Below, in pieces: positions 28,972 through 36,151 of a stretch of DNA of 64,000 bases (the first letter of the stretch is position 1; the number at the start of each line of letters is the position of its first letter). The position numbers and the translations under genes were made by a program. Below the pieces are notes generated by a model. The model worked only from the letters and a program-made list of their open reading frames with translations. It did not search any database and was not told the DNA's origin. This DNA is from Clostridium_AD sp050717535. Its GTDB lineage: Bacteria > Bacillota > Clostridia > Clostridiales > Clostridiaceae. The stretch lies in assembly GCF_050717535.1 (NCBI RefSeq), contig NZ_JBOITM010000081.1:14609-78608 (forward strand), given 5' to 3'.

Positions 28972-29697
28972 TTATTTGATAGAGCACACCTTTTTCTGTT
29001 GAAGCATAGGAAATAACACACTGTTTTCTAGATAAATATGAATAAATAAATCTTTTTCTAAGTCATGTATTTTTGTATATGCTAGTATAAAAGAAGTACA
29101 TGCATCCTTTGGAGCATTAAAATCTCTAGTTATCTTCTCTAATTCTTTAATTATATTTCCAGCTGCGTCATGCTCACTCTCTGTATCCTTTATAACATGA
29201 TGTATTTCTGATAAGACACTATCGTCCTTCGTTATTTCAAATTTTTCAATAAGTGGGAACAAATACTCTTCCTCTTTAATAAGATGCTCCTCAAGTTCTA
29301 TTTTCAAGGTTCCAAAAAGTTTGTGTACCTTTAAAAGTTCTTCACTATGATGCTGGAAATGTACCTTTAGTACTTTAAATAATAGAATATCTATTTCTCT
29401 AAGTTGTTTTTTTGTAAATTCATGGTGAGTTTGCACTATGTGCTTTATTAAGGTAGAAGGTTTTTCTTTTCTCCAGTCTTTATATTCTGAGTTTGATTTT
29501 ATAAATTTCTCGTACTCGCTATTAAGTTCCGAAACAATTGTATCATAATCTATGGCCATCTCGTCCAATGCTCCTGCTAAGGTATCATGGCCACCACAGC
29601 AATAATCTATTTTATATTTGTTAAATATCTCTGCAGCACCTGGGAAAATTGAAACTATCTCTCCTAGGCTTTGGTTTTCATTTATAATTCTTACCAT
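28972..29697 (-). CDS. ric: Iron-sulfur cluster repair di-iron protein (RIC/ScdA/YtfE)
   Basis: 241 residues. An N-terminal ScdA_N (DUF542) domain has the motif YCCGG (Cys33, Cys34), and a hemerythrin-like domain follows with iron ligands in HIVQTHHEF, HFQHHSEEL, HLIKEEEYLFP and ESEHDAAG. It repairs clusters damaged by nitric oxide or oxidants, perhaps by delivering iron or removing NO. It is 19 bases after fprA, so co-transcribed with it. Length is normal for the family. Confidence 0.93.
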   Translation of the reverse strand: MVRIINENQSLGEIVSIFPGAAEIFNKYKIDYCCGGHDTLAGALDEMAIDYDTIVSELNSEYEKFIKSNSEYKDWRKEKPSTLIKHIVQTHHEFTKKQLREIDILLFKVLKVHFQHHSEELLKVHKLFGTLKIELEEHLIKEEEYLFPLIEKFEITKDDSVLSEIHHVIKDTESEHDAAGNIIKELEKITRDFNAPKDACTSFILAYTKIHDLEKDLFIHIYLENSVLFPMLQQKKVCSIK

Positions 29698-29716
29698 AAT
29701 TAATTCCTCCTCCTTT

Positions 29717-30949
29717 TTAAACTGTAGCTAGTAATAAATCAGCCATATAATTAACTGCTCTTTCAATGCTCTTTAGGTTGTCCTCGTTTGGTGAGAATCT
29801 AATCCTTAGTGGGAATTCTATATCGATCATACCAGTAGATTTAATTACATCAGAAGTACTCAAGACTTTAATATTACTTTTCTTCAAATAATCTTGAACC
29901 ACCTCTATAGCTTCTCCACTCCAACCATAAGAACCAAAAGCAGCTCCTATTTTATTTTCTAGGTTTAGTTCATGTAGTTCTTTTAATATATCTTCCATGT
30001 TTCCAATCATATCAGCATACTTTGTGGAGCTACCAAATAAAATAGCATCCGCATCATTAATAGCTTTCATTACTTCTTCTTTTACTACCTTATTTACATC
30101 TATAATCTCTGAAACTATATTTAGTTCTTCAAATTTTTCTTTAATAAACGTAGCTATCTTTTTTGTTCTACCTGTCATAGTGGAGTATAAAATTAATGTT
30201 TTTTTATTTATCTCTGTGTTTTTACTCATATTATCATAAATATCTATAAAGCTTTGTACATTTTCTCTAAGTATATATCCATGGGATGGTGCTATCACCT
30301 TTATATCTAAGTCTCTAATTTTTTCAATCATAATTTGAACATATCTTCTATGAGGGTGCATTATCAATTTATAGTACCCAATATAATCAGCCTTTATGTC
30401 CTCTTTTGCAATATCATTAAAATACTCATAGTTGGCTACATGAGTACTAAAAATGTCACAAGAAAATAAAATTTTATCCTCTATGCAATAAGTTATCATA
30501 GTCTCTGCTGTATGAAGATAAGGTGTTTCTATGAATTTCAGTGTTTTACCTCCTATATCTAAAGTATCCCCGTCACCTACCACTAAAAATTCTCTATTAT
30601 GAAGTTTGTACATTTCTTTAAGCTGATCTATCGCCAAATGCGTGCACACAATTACTGCATTTTTAGCTTTTGCTGCCAAGCTTCCAAGGCAGCCAGAATG
30701 ATCAGGCTCAGTATGATTAATTATAATGTATTTGATTTTTTCAAGATCTATAATTTTTTTTAAATTTTCCACATATTCTCGTCCAAAACTCATATCAACA
30801 GTATCTATAACCGTTGGTTTTTCAGTCATTAATAAATAACTATTATAAGTTGTACCTTTAGTTAATGTTAATCTATGAAAGGGTACATCTCTATCATCAA
30901 CCTTACCAACCCAATATATATCCTCGCTTAGCATAATGTTTTTACTCAT
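29717..30949 (-). CDS. fprA: Flavodiiron protein (NO/O2 reductase)
   Basis: 410 residues: a metallo-beta-lactamase-like di-iron domain with ligands in NHTEPDHSG, PYLHTAET, SCDIFSTH and PSHGYIL, then a flavodoxin domain with LYSTMTGRTKK and FGSYGWSGEA. It reduces nitric oxide or oxygen with electrons from rubredoxin or a related carrier. First gene of fprA-ric-hcp. Its promoter has a TGTGA-type Crp/Fnr box. A second, more divergent flavodiiron gene at 39423 is destroyed, which makes this the only working copy in view. Confidence 0.94.
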   Translation of the reverse strand: MSKNIMLSEDIYWVGKVDDRDVPFHRLTLTKGTTYNSYLLMTEKPTVIDTVDMSFGREYVENLKKIIDLEKIKYIIINHTEPDHSGCLGSLAAKAKNAVIVCTHLAIDQLKEMYKLHNREFLVVGDGDTLDIGGKTLKFIETPYLHTAETMITYCIEDKILFSCDIFSTHVANYEYFNDIAKEDIKADYIGYYKLIMHPHRRYVQIMIEKIRDLDIKVIAPSHGYILRENVQSFIDIYDNMSKNTEINKKTLILYSTMTGRTKKIATFIKEKFEELNIVSEIIDVNKVVKEEVMKAINDADAILFGSSTKYADMIGNMEDILKELHELNLENKIGAAFGSYGWSGEAIEVVQDYLKKSNIKVLSTSDVIKSTGMIDIEFPLRIRFSPNEDNLKSIERAVNYMADLLLATV

Positions 30950-31039
30950 AATGTATTCCTCCTAAATTAATTTATTTAGTATTTTTATTTGTTATATATT
31001 TTAAATAATTCTCACATACTTTTGCTTTCCTATGACCCT

Positions 31040-31082
31040 ATTGTATAATTATTTTGATTTTTAAAATATGATTCAAATCACA
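31040..31082 (-). promoter_or_regulatory. Class II Crp/Fnr promoter of fprA-ric-hcp
   Basis: TATGATTCAAATCACA (31067-31082) is centred 29.5 bases before a minus-strand -10 TACAAT (31045 to 31040). On the plus strand TATATT is 30.5 bases away, so the divergent regulator gene may also respond. Confidence 0.78.
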
Positions 31083-31165
31083 AAACGTAAATATTAAAGA
31101 ATTATATATTATTTGACCACAATAAATTAAAAATGTTATGATATTAAATGGTAGGTGATATATAT

Positions 31166-31876
31166 ATGGAAAAGTGTAATTGTGAAAAATGCAATCATAA
31201 GCTATGTGCTAAGAAAGTACCAATATTTTCATTTCTTTCTGATGATGAGCTTATAAAAATAATTAATATGACAGGAAATAAAGTCTATAACAAAGGTGAT
31301 GTATTATGCAGTCAAGGTGAAAAGTCAGATACTCTATTCATTATTAATGAAGGTCAAGTTAAAATATCTAAATTAACAAAAGAGGGTAAGGAGCAAATAG
31401 TTCATATCTTCACTGGTGGTGATTTCTTTGGAGAATTAAGTCTCTTTAGTAGTGATGAATTATGTAATTTTGACGCTTATGCTATCTCAAAGGTTAAAAT
31501 ATGTACATTAACTAAGCAAGATATGGATAAAATTATCATGAGTAATCCAAAAATATCATTAAAGCTATTACAAGTCATTTCAAAACGTCTATCTCAGACT
31601 GAAAATCTTGCCCAAAATCTTGCTACTAATGATGCAGAAATACGAATTGCATTTATGCTTTTAGAATTTGGAGAGGAATATGGAACATCTACAAGCCAAG
31701 GCTTACAAATTAACTTACCTATTAATAGAGAAGAGATGGCAAGCTATGTTGGAGTCACAAGAGAAACCATAAGCAGGAAGTTAAGTATATTTGAGGACTT
31801 AGGTATTATTAGTCTTAAGGGCAACAAAGTACTGATTATAAAAAAAATGGATAAATTAAGATCATATGTAGAATAA
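31166..31876 (+). CDS. Crp/Fnr family regulator with N-terminal cysteine cluster (stress island)
   Basis: 236 residues. The N-terminus carries Cys4, Cys6, Cys9 and Cys14 (MEKCNCEKCNHKLC), a possible metal or Fe-S site, then a beta-roll sensor domain and a winged helix whose recognition helix is VTRETISRKLS. The RE...R triad predicts TGTGA half sites, as found at 31067. ATG 31166 is preferred: TAGGTG lies eight bases before it, and the ATG at 31148 precedes that site. Divergent from fprA-ric-hcp, it is the likely nitrosative-stress activator (HcpR-like by context, not proven). Confidence 0.85.
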   Translation: MEKCNCEKCNHKLCAKKVPIFSFLSDDELIKIINMTGNKVYNKGDVLCSQGEKSDTLFIINEGQVKISKLTKEGKEQIVHIFTGGDFFGELSLFSSDELCNFDAYAISKVKICTLTKQDMDKIIMSNPKISLKLLQVISKRLSQTENLAQNLATNDAEIRIAFMLLEFGEEYGTSTSQGLQINLPINREEMASYVGVTRETISRKLSIFEDLGIISLKGNKVLIIKKMDKLRSYVE

Positions 31877-31884
31877 TAATTTTC

Positions 31885-31930
31885 AATCAACCTAAAAGCT
31901 ATTATATTAGCCTTGGGGTTGATTTTTTTT
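31885..31930 (+). terminator. Intrinsic terminator of the Crp/Fnr gene
   Basis: AATCAACC (31885-31892) pairs with GGTTGATT (31917-31924), with an inner GCTA/TAGC stem, followed by a long T run. Confidence 0.85.
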
Positions 31931-31994
31931 TCTAAATTAGGGAAATAATAAACAAAGCACTAATTTGGGAGATACTAATCTTATTTAAAAACTT

Positions 31995-32036
31995 GTAACG
32001 TAAGTTACCGTATAATAGAATAAAAACTAGTATTAT
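31995..32036 (+). promoter_or_regulatory. Class II promoter of the hemerythrin gene, GTAAC-type box
   Basis: GTAACGTAAGTTAC (31995-32008) has perfect arms and is centred 29.5 bases before -10 TATTAT (32031-32036). Confidence 0.8.
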
Positions 32037-32107
32037 ATTATTAAAGAAGTTGATAATATAAATTATACTTTAAAACTAAATTTATTAAAAAATAAGGAGG
32101 TTTAATT

Positions 32108-32668
32108 ATGGATGCAATAGATTTAATGATAGATGAGCATAAATATATATCACGAGGATTAAAAGTATTTAGAAAATTAAGCATAGAAATATTGAATACT
32201 AATACTGTTGATTTTGTATCCTTTGAAAAGATGATTTTATTTGTGAGAAATTACGCCGATAAACATCATCACAATAAGGAAGAGGTTGTCCTATTTAAAA
32301 AGATGGAAACTCAATTAGGTCAAAAGATGGTAAAGGGACCTCTATCTGGAATGTATATAGAACATGATTTAGGAAGACAACATATTAAACTTTTAGAGGA
32401 AGCTCTACTACGAGTTAAGAATGGTGACTTAGATTCACAAGTTGATATAATTGCAAATTCTATCTGTTACAGTGATTTATTAACAAGACATATTGATAAA
32501 GAAAATAAATTAATATATGCCTTTGCTAGAAGAGCATTAAGTGAGGCTGACATGGTGGACGTAAATGAAAATTGTGAGAAACTCGAATCCATAGCAACTG
32601 AAAATCTGGTGCAAAAGAAATATATCGATGTTTTAGAAATGCTTGAGAAAAAGTATGTTACGGATTAA
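32108..32668 (+). CDS. Hemerythrin-like di-iron protein
   Basis: 186 residues forming a four-helix hemerythrin cation-binding domain. Ligand-bearing helices are IDLMIDEHKYI, YADKHHHNKEEVVLF, YIEHDLGRQHIK and LLTRHIDKENKLIY. Such proteins bind oxygen, nitric oxide or iron. ATG follows AAGGAGG. Its promoter has a GTAAC-type Crp/Fnr box, and the next gene follows by 53 bases, so they probably form an operon. Placement beside fprA-ric-hcp supports a stress role. Confidence 0.9.
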   Translation: MDAIDLMIDEHKYISRGLKVFRKLSIEILNTNTVDFVSFEKMILFVRNYADKHHHNKEEVVLFKKMETQLGQKMVKGPLSGMYIEHDLGRQHIKLLEEALLRVKNGDLDSQVDIIANSICYSDLLTRHIDKENKLIYAFARRALSEADMVDVNENCEKLESIATENLVQKKYIDVLEMLEKKYVTD

Positions 32669-32721
32669 TTGATATACAATGCTTTATGGTAAATTAATAT
32701 TTATACAAGGAGGAATTTATA

Positions 32722-33372
32722 ATGAGCAGATTTTTAGCACCAATTCACACTTCATTATTCAATAAAATAAAGGTAACAGAGGATTTAGAAATAAATTTAA
32801 TAAATTCATTTAAGGAAGTTAACGGAGAAAAAGTAACTGTAATTGTAAATGATATTAATGAAAAATATGGTAATCCCCTAGAGGATGCCCCTCTTGAAGA
32901 CTTGATTGACTCAGATAACATACATGGATGGCTACAAAGTAAAATAGCAGCAGCAGAAACCCGTCAGGCGGAACTCTTAGGGAATTTAATTAGTGAATTC
33001 GGTGAAAAAGCAGAAAAAATTGCCTTTAATGTATTTGCCAATCAAGCTACCAAGTTAGCTAAGCAATCGAAAAATATTTATGAAACTGCCACAGCTCCTG
33101 ATATCTACCAGGCACTTAATGTATATATACTTGAAGGTATGCCTTGTGATAATGTAAATAAGATAACTATAAAAGACGTTGATGTATTAGAGTGGCAGAA
33201 TATTAAATGCTTACATAAAGCATATTGGGAGATTGCAGGAGCAAATGTGGATACCTTATATTCTCTTAGATTTTCATGGTTTAAAACTTTCGTAGAAACA
33301 ATTAACCCGCAATTTACTCATATGGTAAAAAAAGAAGACTCCATTTTTATTCATAGAATCGAAAAAAAATAG
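32722..33372 (+). CDS. Unrecognised 216-residue cytoplasmic protein, hemerythrin operon
   Basis: I do not recognise this family with confidence. No signal peptide or membrane helix is visible. The first half is helical and charged. The second half holds a helix-rich domain with GMPCDN, then NIKCLHKAYWEIAG and a C-terminal FVETINPQFTHMVKK. Cys and His in the CLH segment could bind a cofactor, and the layout recalls small iron or haem-binding stress domains, but that is only resemblance. A good AAGGAGG site precedes the ATG. Co-transcription with the hemerythrin gene suggests a shared role. Confidence 0.7.
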   Translation: MSRFLAPIHTSLFNKIKVTEDLEINLINSFKEVNGEKVTVIVNDINEKYGNPLEDAPLEDLIDSDNIHGWLQSKIAAAETRQAELLGNLISEFGEKAEKIAFNVFANQATKLAKQSKNIYETATAPDIYQALNVYILEGMPCDNVNKITIKDVDVLEWQNIKCLHKAYWEIAGANVDTLYSLRFSWFKTFVETINPQFTHMVKKEDSIFIHRIEKK

Positions 33373-33432
33373 AATTAAATAGTAATTACTATTTAAAAAA
33401 ATTAATTTTAAAATTATGATCTTAAGCTGATA

Positions 33433-33455
33433 GAGTGATTATTTTTTGATCACTC
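33433..33455. terminator. Short hairpin between convergent genes
   Basis: GAGTGAT (33433-33439) and ATCACTC (33449-33455) pair around a T-rich loop, overlapping the stop of the minus-strand gene. Confidence 0.5.
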
Positions 33456-33989
33456 CATACAGCATCTTTTTCTTTTGCATACATAATTACCCCTAAGCCT
33501 CTCAATATCATGCCCTTCAAGTATCAAAAGCTTTTCCCTTAAAAAACCAGCCCCACTTCTACATATTCCAATACCCTTTTGTGGTAACACCCTATGAGTT
33601 GGAATAAAATAAGAAACTGGATTTTTTGCAACTGCACTACCAACAGCTTGTGCTGCACCTGGTTTTCCTAGTGCCTCAGCTAGTCCCTTATACGTGCAAA
33701 TATTCCCTGCACCAATTTTAGAGACAGCATCAAAAACAGTTTGCTGAAAAGGTGTAAACTCTGTTAAGTCCAACATCATATTATGAGTTCCTGTCTCTAA
33801 AAAATTCAAGGTTTCCTTAACTAGCAAACGTATCATGGGATTTTGTTCTTTCCCCTCACTAAATCTTTTTAAATCTATAAGCTCGTTACCATTATTATTT
33901 TTCAAAGATAAATACTTTAACCCTTTAGATGAAAAAGTAACACTTATGGTACCTGTTTCTAAAAAATCAATAATTTTATTAACCTGCAT
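33450..33989 (-). CDS. O6-alkylguanine-DNA alkyltransferase homologue lacking the catalytic cysteine
   Basis: 179 residues with the two-domain build of Ogt/MGMT: an N-terminal RNase-H-like part and a C-terminal DNA-binding domain (FTPFQQTVFDAVSKIGAG, then TYKGLAEALGKPGAAQAVGSAVAKNP split by the family helix-turn-helix). At the active site the family PCHRV is PTHRV here: codon ACT at 33597-33599 gives Thr131 instead of Cys. The protein cannot take an alkyl group by the known mechanism. It therefore resembles alkyltransferase-like (ATL) proteins, which bind lesions and usually have Trp at that place. ATG follows GGAGG. Confidence 0.85.
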   Translation of the reverse strand: MQVNKIIDFLETGTISVTFSSKGLKYLSLKNNNGNELIDLKRFSEGKEQNPMIRLLVKETLNFLETGTHNMMLDLTEFTPFQQTVFDAVSKIGAGNICTYKGLAEALGKPGAAQAVGSAVAKNPVSYFIPTHRVLPQKGIGICRSGAGFLREKLLILEGHDIERLRGNYVCKRKRCCME

Positions 33990-34382
33990 TAAACATTCCT
34001 CCTTTTTAGAAGTCCCTACTATTGTTTAGATAAATAATATTGCAATATTAATACTCCGATAATCTATTTATATCTTTCCAAACCTTATAATTTATTATAC
34101 AAGTTTAAGTTGCAAAAGATACCAAAAGATAAATGAGTATATTAGTGCTTTGTAGTTAATATCTTCTGAAAGAATATTTTCCTACTTTAAATATAACAGT
34201 AGCAATTAATATGAGTATTAAGTCATCCTTATTTTTTAACAATAAGTCTTTGAGTTTTTATGCTACAATAAAAGAACATATGTAAAGGTTATACCACAGG
34301 TTTACTCTAATTTAGTAATATCAATGTGCTATAGAAGAATTAGTTTAATTTAAATAAAAATTTAATTTGGAGTGATGTAGAT
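33990..34382. other. Divergent intergenic region, no gene seen
   Basis: About 390 bases between two divergent DNA-repair genes. A+T rich with candidate promoters in both directions. No box of either local type and no supported reading frame. Confidence 0.5.
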
Positions 34383-35045
34383 ATGGTTAAAAGTAAAAAT
34401 ATGCCACTTGCCATGTGGTTAACACCAAATCCTCAGAAACTTACTAGGAATTTTTATGCCAGAGAAACACTGCAGGTTGCCAAGGAACTTTTAGGTAAAA
34501 TACTTGTACATGAAGTTAATGGAGTAAAGCTAAGAGGTAAAATAGTAGAAACGGAAGCATACATTGGATCAATAGATAAGGCTTGTCATGCTTACGGTGG
34601 TAAAATAACACCTAGACTTACTACACTATATGGTAGGCCAGGAATTGCATACGTATATTTTATTTATGGGATGTATCATTGTTTTAATGTAATAACAAAA
34701 GAAGAAGGGTTTCCAGAAGGGGTCTTAATTAGAGCTATTGAGCCAATTGATGGGTTAGAGTTAATGTCAAATTTCAGGTTCAAGAAAACTTATAATGAAC
34801 TTACAAAAGCTCAAATTAAAAACTTAACCTCAGGACCCTCTAAGCTATGCATAGCCATGAATATAAATAAAGAAAACAATAACCAAGATTTATGCACAAG
34901 TACACTATATATTGAAGACTCTTCAGAAAAAGAAATAGTTGGAATTATAGAAACTAAGAGAATTGGTATTGATTATGCAGAAGAGGCAAAGGATTTTTTA
35001 TGGAGATTTTACATAAAAAATAATACTTGGGTGTCTAAAAAATAG
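34383..35045 (+). CDS. 3-methyladenine DNA glycosylase (AAG/MPG family)
   Basis: 220 residues. It removes alkylated and deaminated purines. Family blocks are visible: ARETLQVAKELLGKILVHE, GKIVETEAYIG with the catalytic Glu, DKACHAYGGK, PGIAYVYFIYGMYHCFNV, LIRAIEP and SGPSKLCIAMNI. Length is normal. ATG is ten bases after GGAG. Divergent from the alkyltransferase homologue, the pair could deal with DNA alkylation that follows nitrosation of amines, which would explain its place in the nitric-oxide island (inference). Confidence 0.93.
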   Translation: MVKSKNMPLAMWLTPNPQKLTRNFYARETLQVAKELLGKILVHEVNGVKLRGKIVETEAYIGSIDKACHAYGGKITPRLTTLYGRPGIAYVYFIYGMYHCFNVITKEEGFPEGVLIRAIEPIDGLELMSNFRFKKTYNELTKAQIKNLTSGPSKLCIAMNINKENNNQDLCTSTLYIEDSSEKEIVGIIETKRIGIDYAEEAKDFLWRFYIKNNTWVSKK

Positions 35046-35122
35046 AAAATATCTCCAAAATGTGGTTGAGAGGTAAATGATGTAAAGCTTGCCTCTCTTA
35101 CCCATATTATCCTTAGACATAA

Positions 35123-35153
35123 ACACCTGAAACAATGTTATTGTTTCAGGTGT
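35123..35153. terminator. Strong hairpin terminator between convergent genes
   Basis: Perfect 14-bp arms 35123-35136 and 35140-35153 with a 3-base loop. Serves the glycosylase (+) and cupin (-) genes. Confidence 0.8.
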
Positions 35154-35182
35154 AATCTAATTAATCACTTGGAAATTATAAA

Positions 35183-35524
35183 TTATACTTCCTTTGAATA
35201 CATTGGGGATGGATTTGGAGCAAGTATAACATAACATGACATATCTTTATCACTATTATTAGTTAAGCTAAAAACTTCAGTTCCCTTGCAGTGTATAATG
35301 TCCCCATGAATAATCTTATGTTTTATTCCATCTACTCCCATTTCACCTTGACCTACAAGCACATGAATAATAAGATCGCTTTGTTCATGATTATGAGCTG
35401 GAACCCCTTGGCCTGGTTTAAAATTCAGTACAAAATTTAAAACTCTATCTTCTTTAAAGATAACCTTTTTAGTAAATTTTTCATCATTGTAAATTATTTT
35501 ATCTGATATTTTTTCTATTCTCAT
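35183..35524 (-). CDS. Small single-domain cupin (second of three)
   Basis: 113 residues with a complete cupin metal site: motif 1 GQGVPAHNHEQSDLIIHVLVG gives His-x-His and further acidic/His candidates, and motif 2 is GDIIHCKGTEVFSL. It begins after AAAAGGAG. Upstream on the same strand are a broken ferredoxin gene and a TGTGA-type promoter about 280 bases from its start, so it probably still depends on that promoter. Neighbouring hcp copy 2 is also on this strand. Substrate unknown. Confidence 0.8.
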   Translation of the reverse strand: MRIEKISDKIIYNDEKFTKKVIFKEDRVLNFVLNFKPGQGVPAHNHEQSDLIIHVLVGQGEMGVDGIKHKIIHGDIIHCKGTEVFSLTNNSDKDMSCYVILAPNPSPMYSKEV

Positions 35525-35593
35525 AATATTTTCTCCTTTTATTATTATTATTTTTATTATTTTTATTTTCTCAACAATTACGACTCCAACTGA

Positions 35594-35795
35594 TCACCGT
35601 TCTTTTGCGTAATTTGTACTCCCAAGTAATATTCCCAAACTTCCGCTTTCTAATGCACTTGCTTTTTCATCTTCACTCATATTAAATATCTTTGGACAAA
35701 TTCCTTCACATAAACCACATTTAATGCAAGCACCTTTATCCACAAAACCTTTCGCATCAAAATTTTCTTTGTCAAAGTCATTTTTTCTTAATCAT
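35594..35795 (-). pseudogene. Broken ferredoxin gene
   Basis: A frame reading AKGFVDKGACIKCGLC, then EGICPKIFNMSEDE, matches residues 1-30 of the ferredoxin at 40053. An ATG at 35795 gives MIKK and needs removal of one A from an A6 run to join this frame. The C-terminal third, with the fourth cluster cysteine, is replaced by unrelated sequence ending in a TGA at 35594. It therefore has a frameshift and a changed end. An intact promoter precedes it (35809-35851). Confidence 0.75.
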
Positions 35796-35808
35796 TTACT
35801 ATACACTG

Positions 35809-35851
35809 ATTGTACTTAATTTTAAATGTTATAGATGTGATTCAAATCACA
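35809..35851 (-). promoter_or_regulatory. Class II Crp/Fnr promoter of the ferredoxin remnant and cupin
   Basis: Perfect dyad TGTGATTCAAATCACA (35836-35851), centred 29.5 bases before a minus-strand -10 TACAAT (35814 to 35809). Confidence 0.82.
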
Positions 35852-35884
35852 ATTCAATAATTCATTGTATTACAGAAATTAAAA

Positions 35885-35980
35885 TCATTGCCACCCTTTT
35901 TTCTTAATAGAATACATAGCACTATCTGCATTATGAATAAGCCCTACCATATGGCAGCGATGGAGATCACTACTAAATTC
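35885..35980 (-). pseudogene. C-terminal remnant of a GGDEF (diguanylate cyclase) protein
   Basis: The minus strand reads LIHNADSAMYSIKKKGWQ followed by a stop at 35885, the typical end of a GGDEF domain (ADxAMYxAKKxG). An in-frame stop lies just upstream and no catalytic GGDEF motif remains. Confidence 0.55.
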
Positions 35981-36054
35981 TTATTTATACTTCTTCTCTT
36001 AAGTCATACATAATACAAGTATTCAATTCAATAAACAATGCTTTAAATAAAAGA

Positions 36055-36099
36055 AAGCCAAGAAAAGCAACCATGTAATGATTAGATTTTCTTGACTTT
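36055..36099 (-). terminator. Terminator after hcp copy 2
   Basis: AAAGCCAAGAAAA (36055-36067) pairs with TTTTCTTGACTTT (36087-36099) with one mismatch, resembling the hairpin after hcp copy 1. Confidence 0.6.
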
Positions 36100-36151
36100 T
36101 AATATACTTTTTTATTGGTTAGTTTTAATATCTGCTCTTAAACTATTTATA

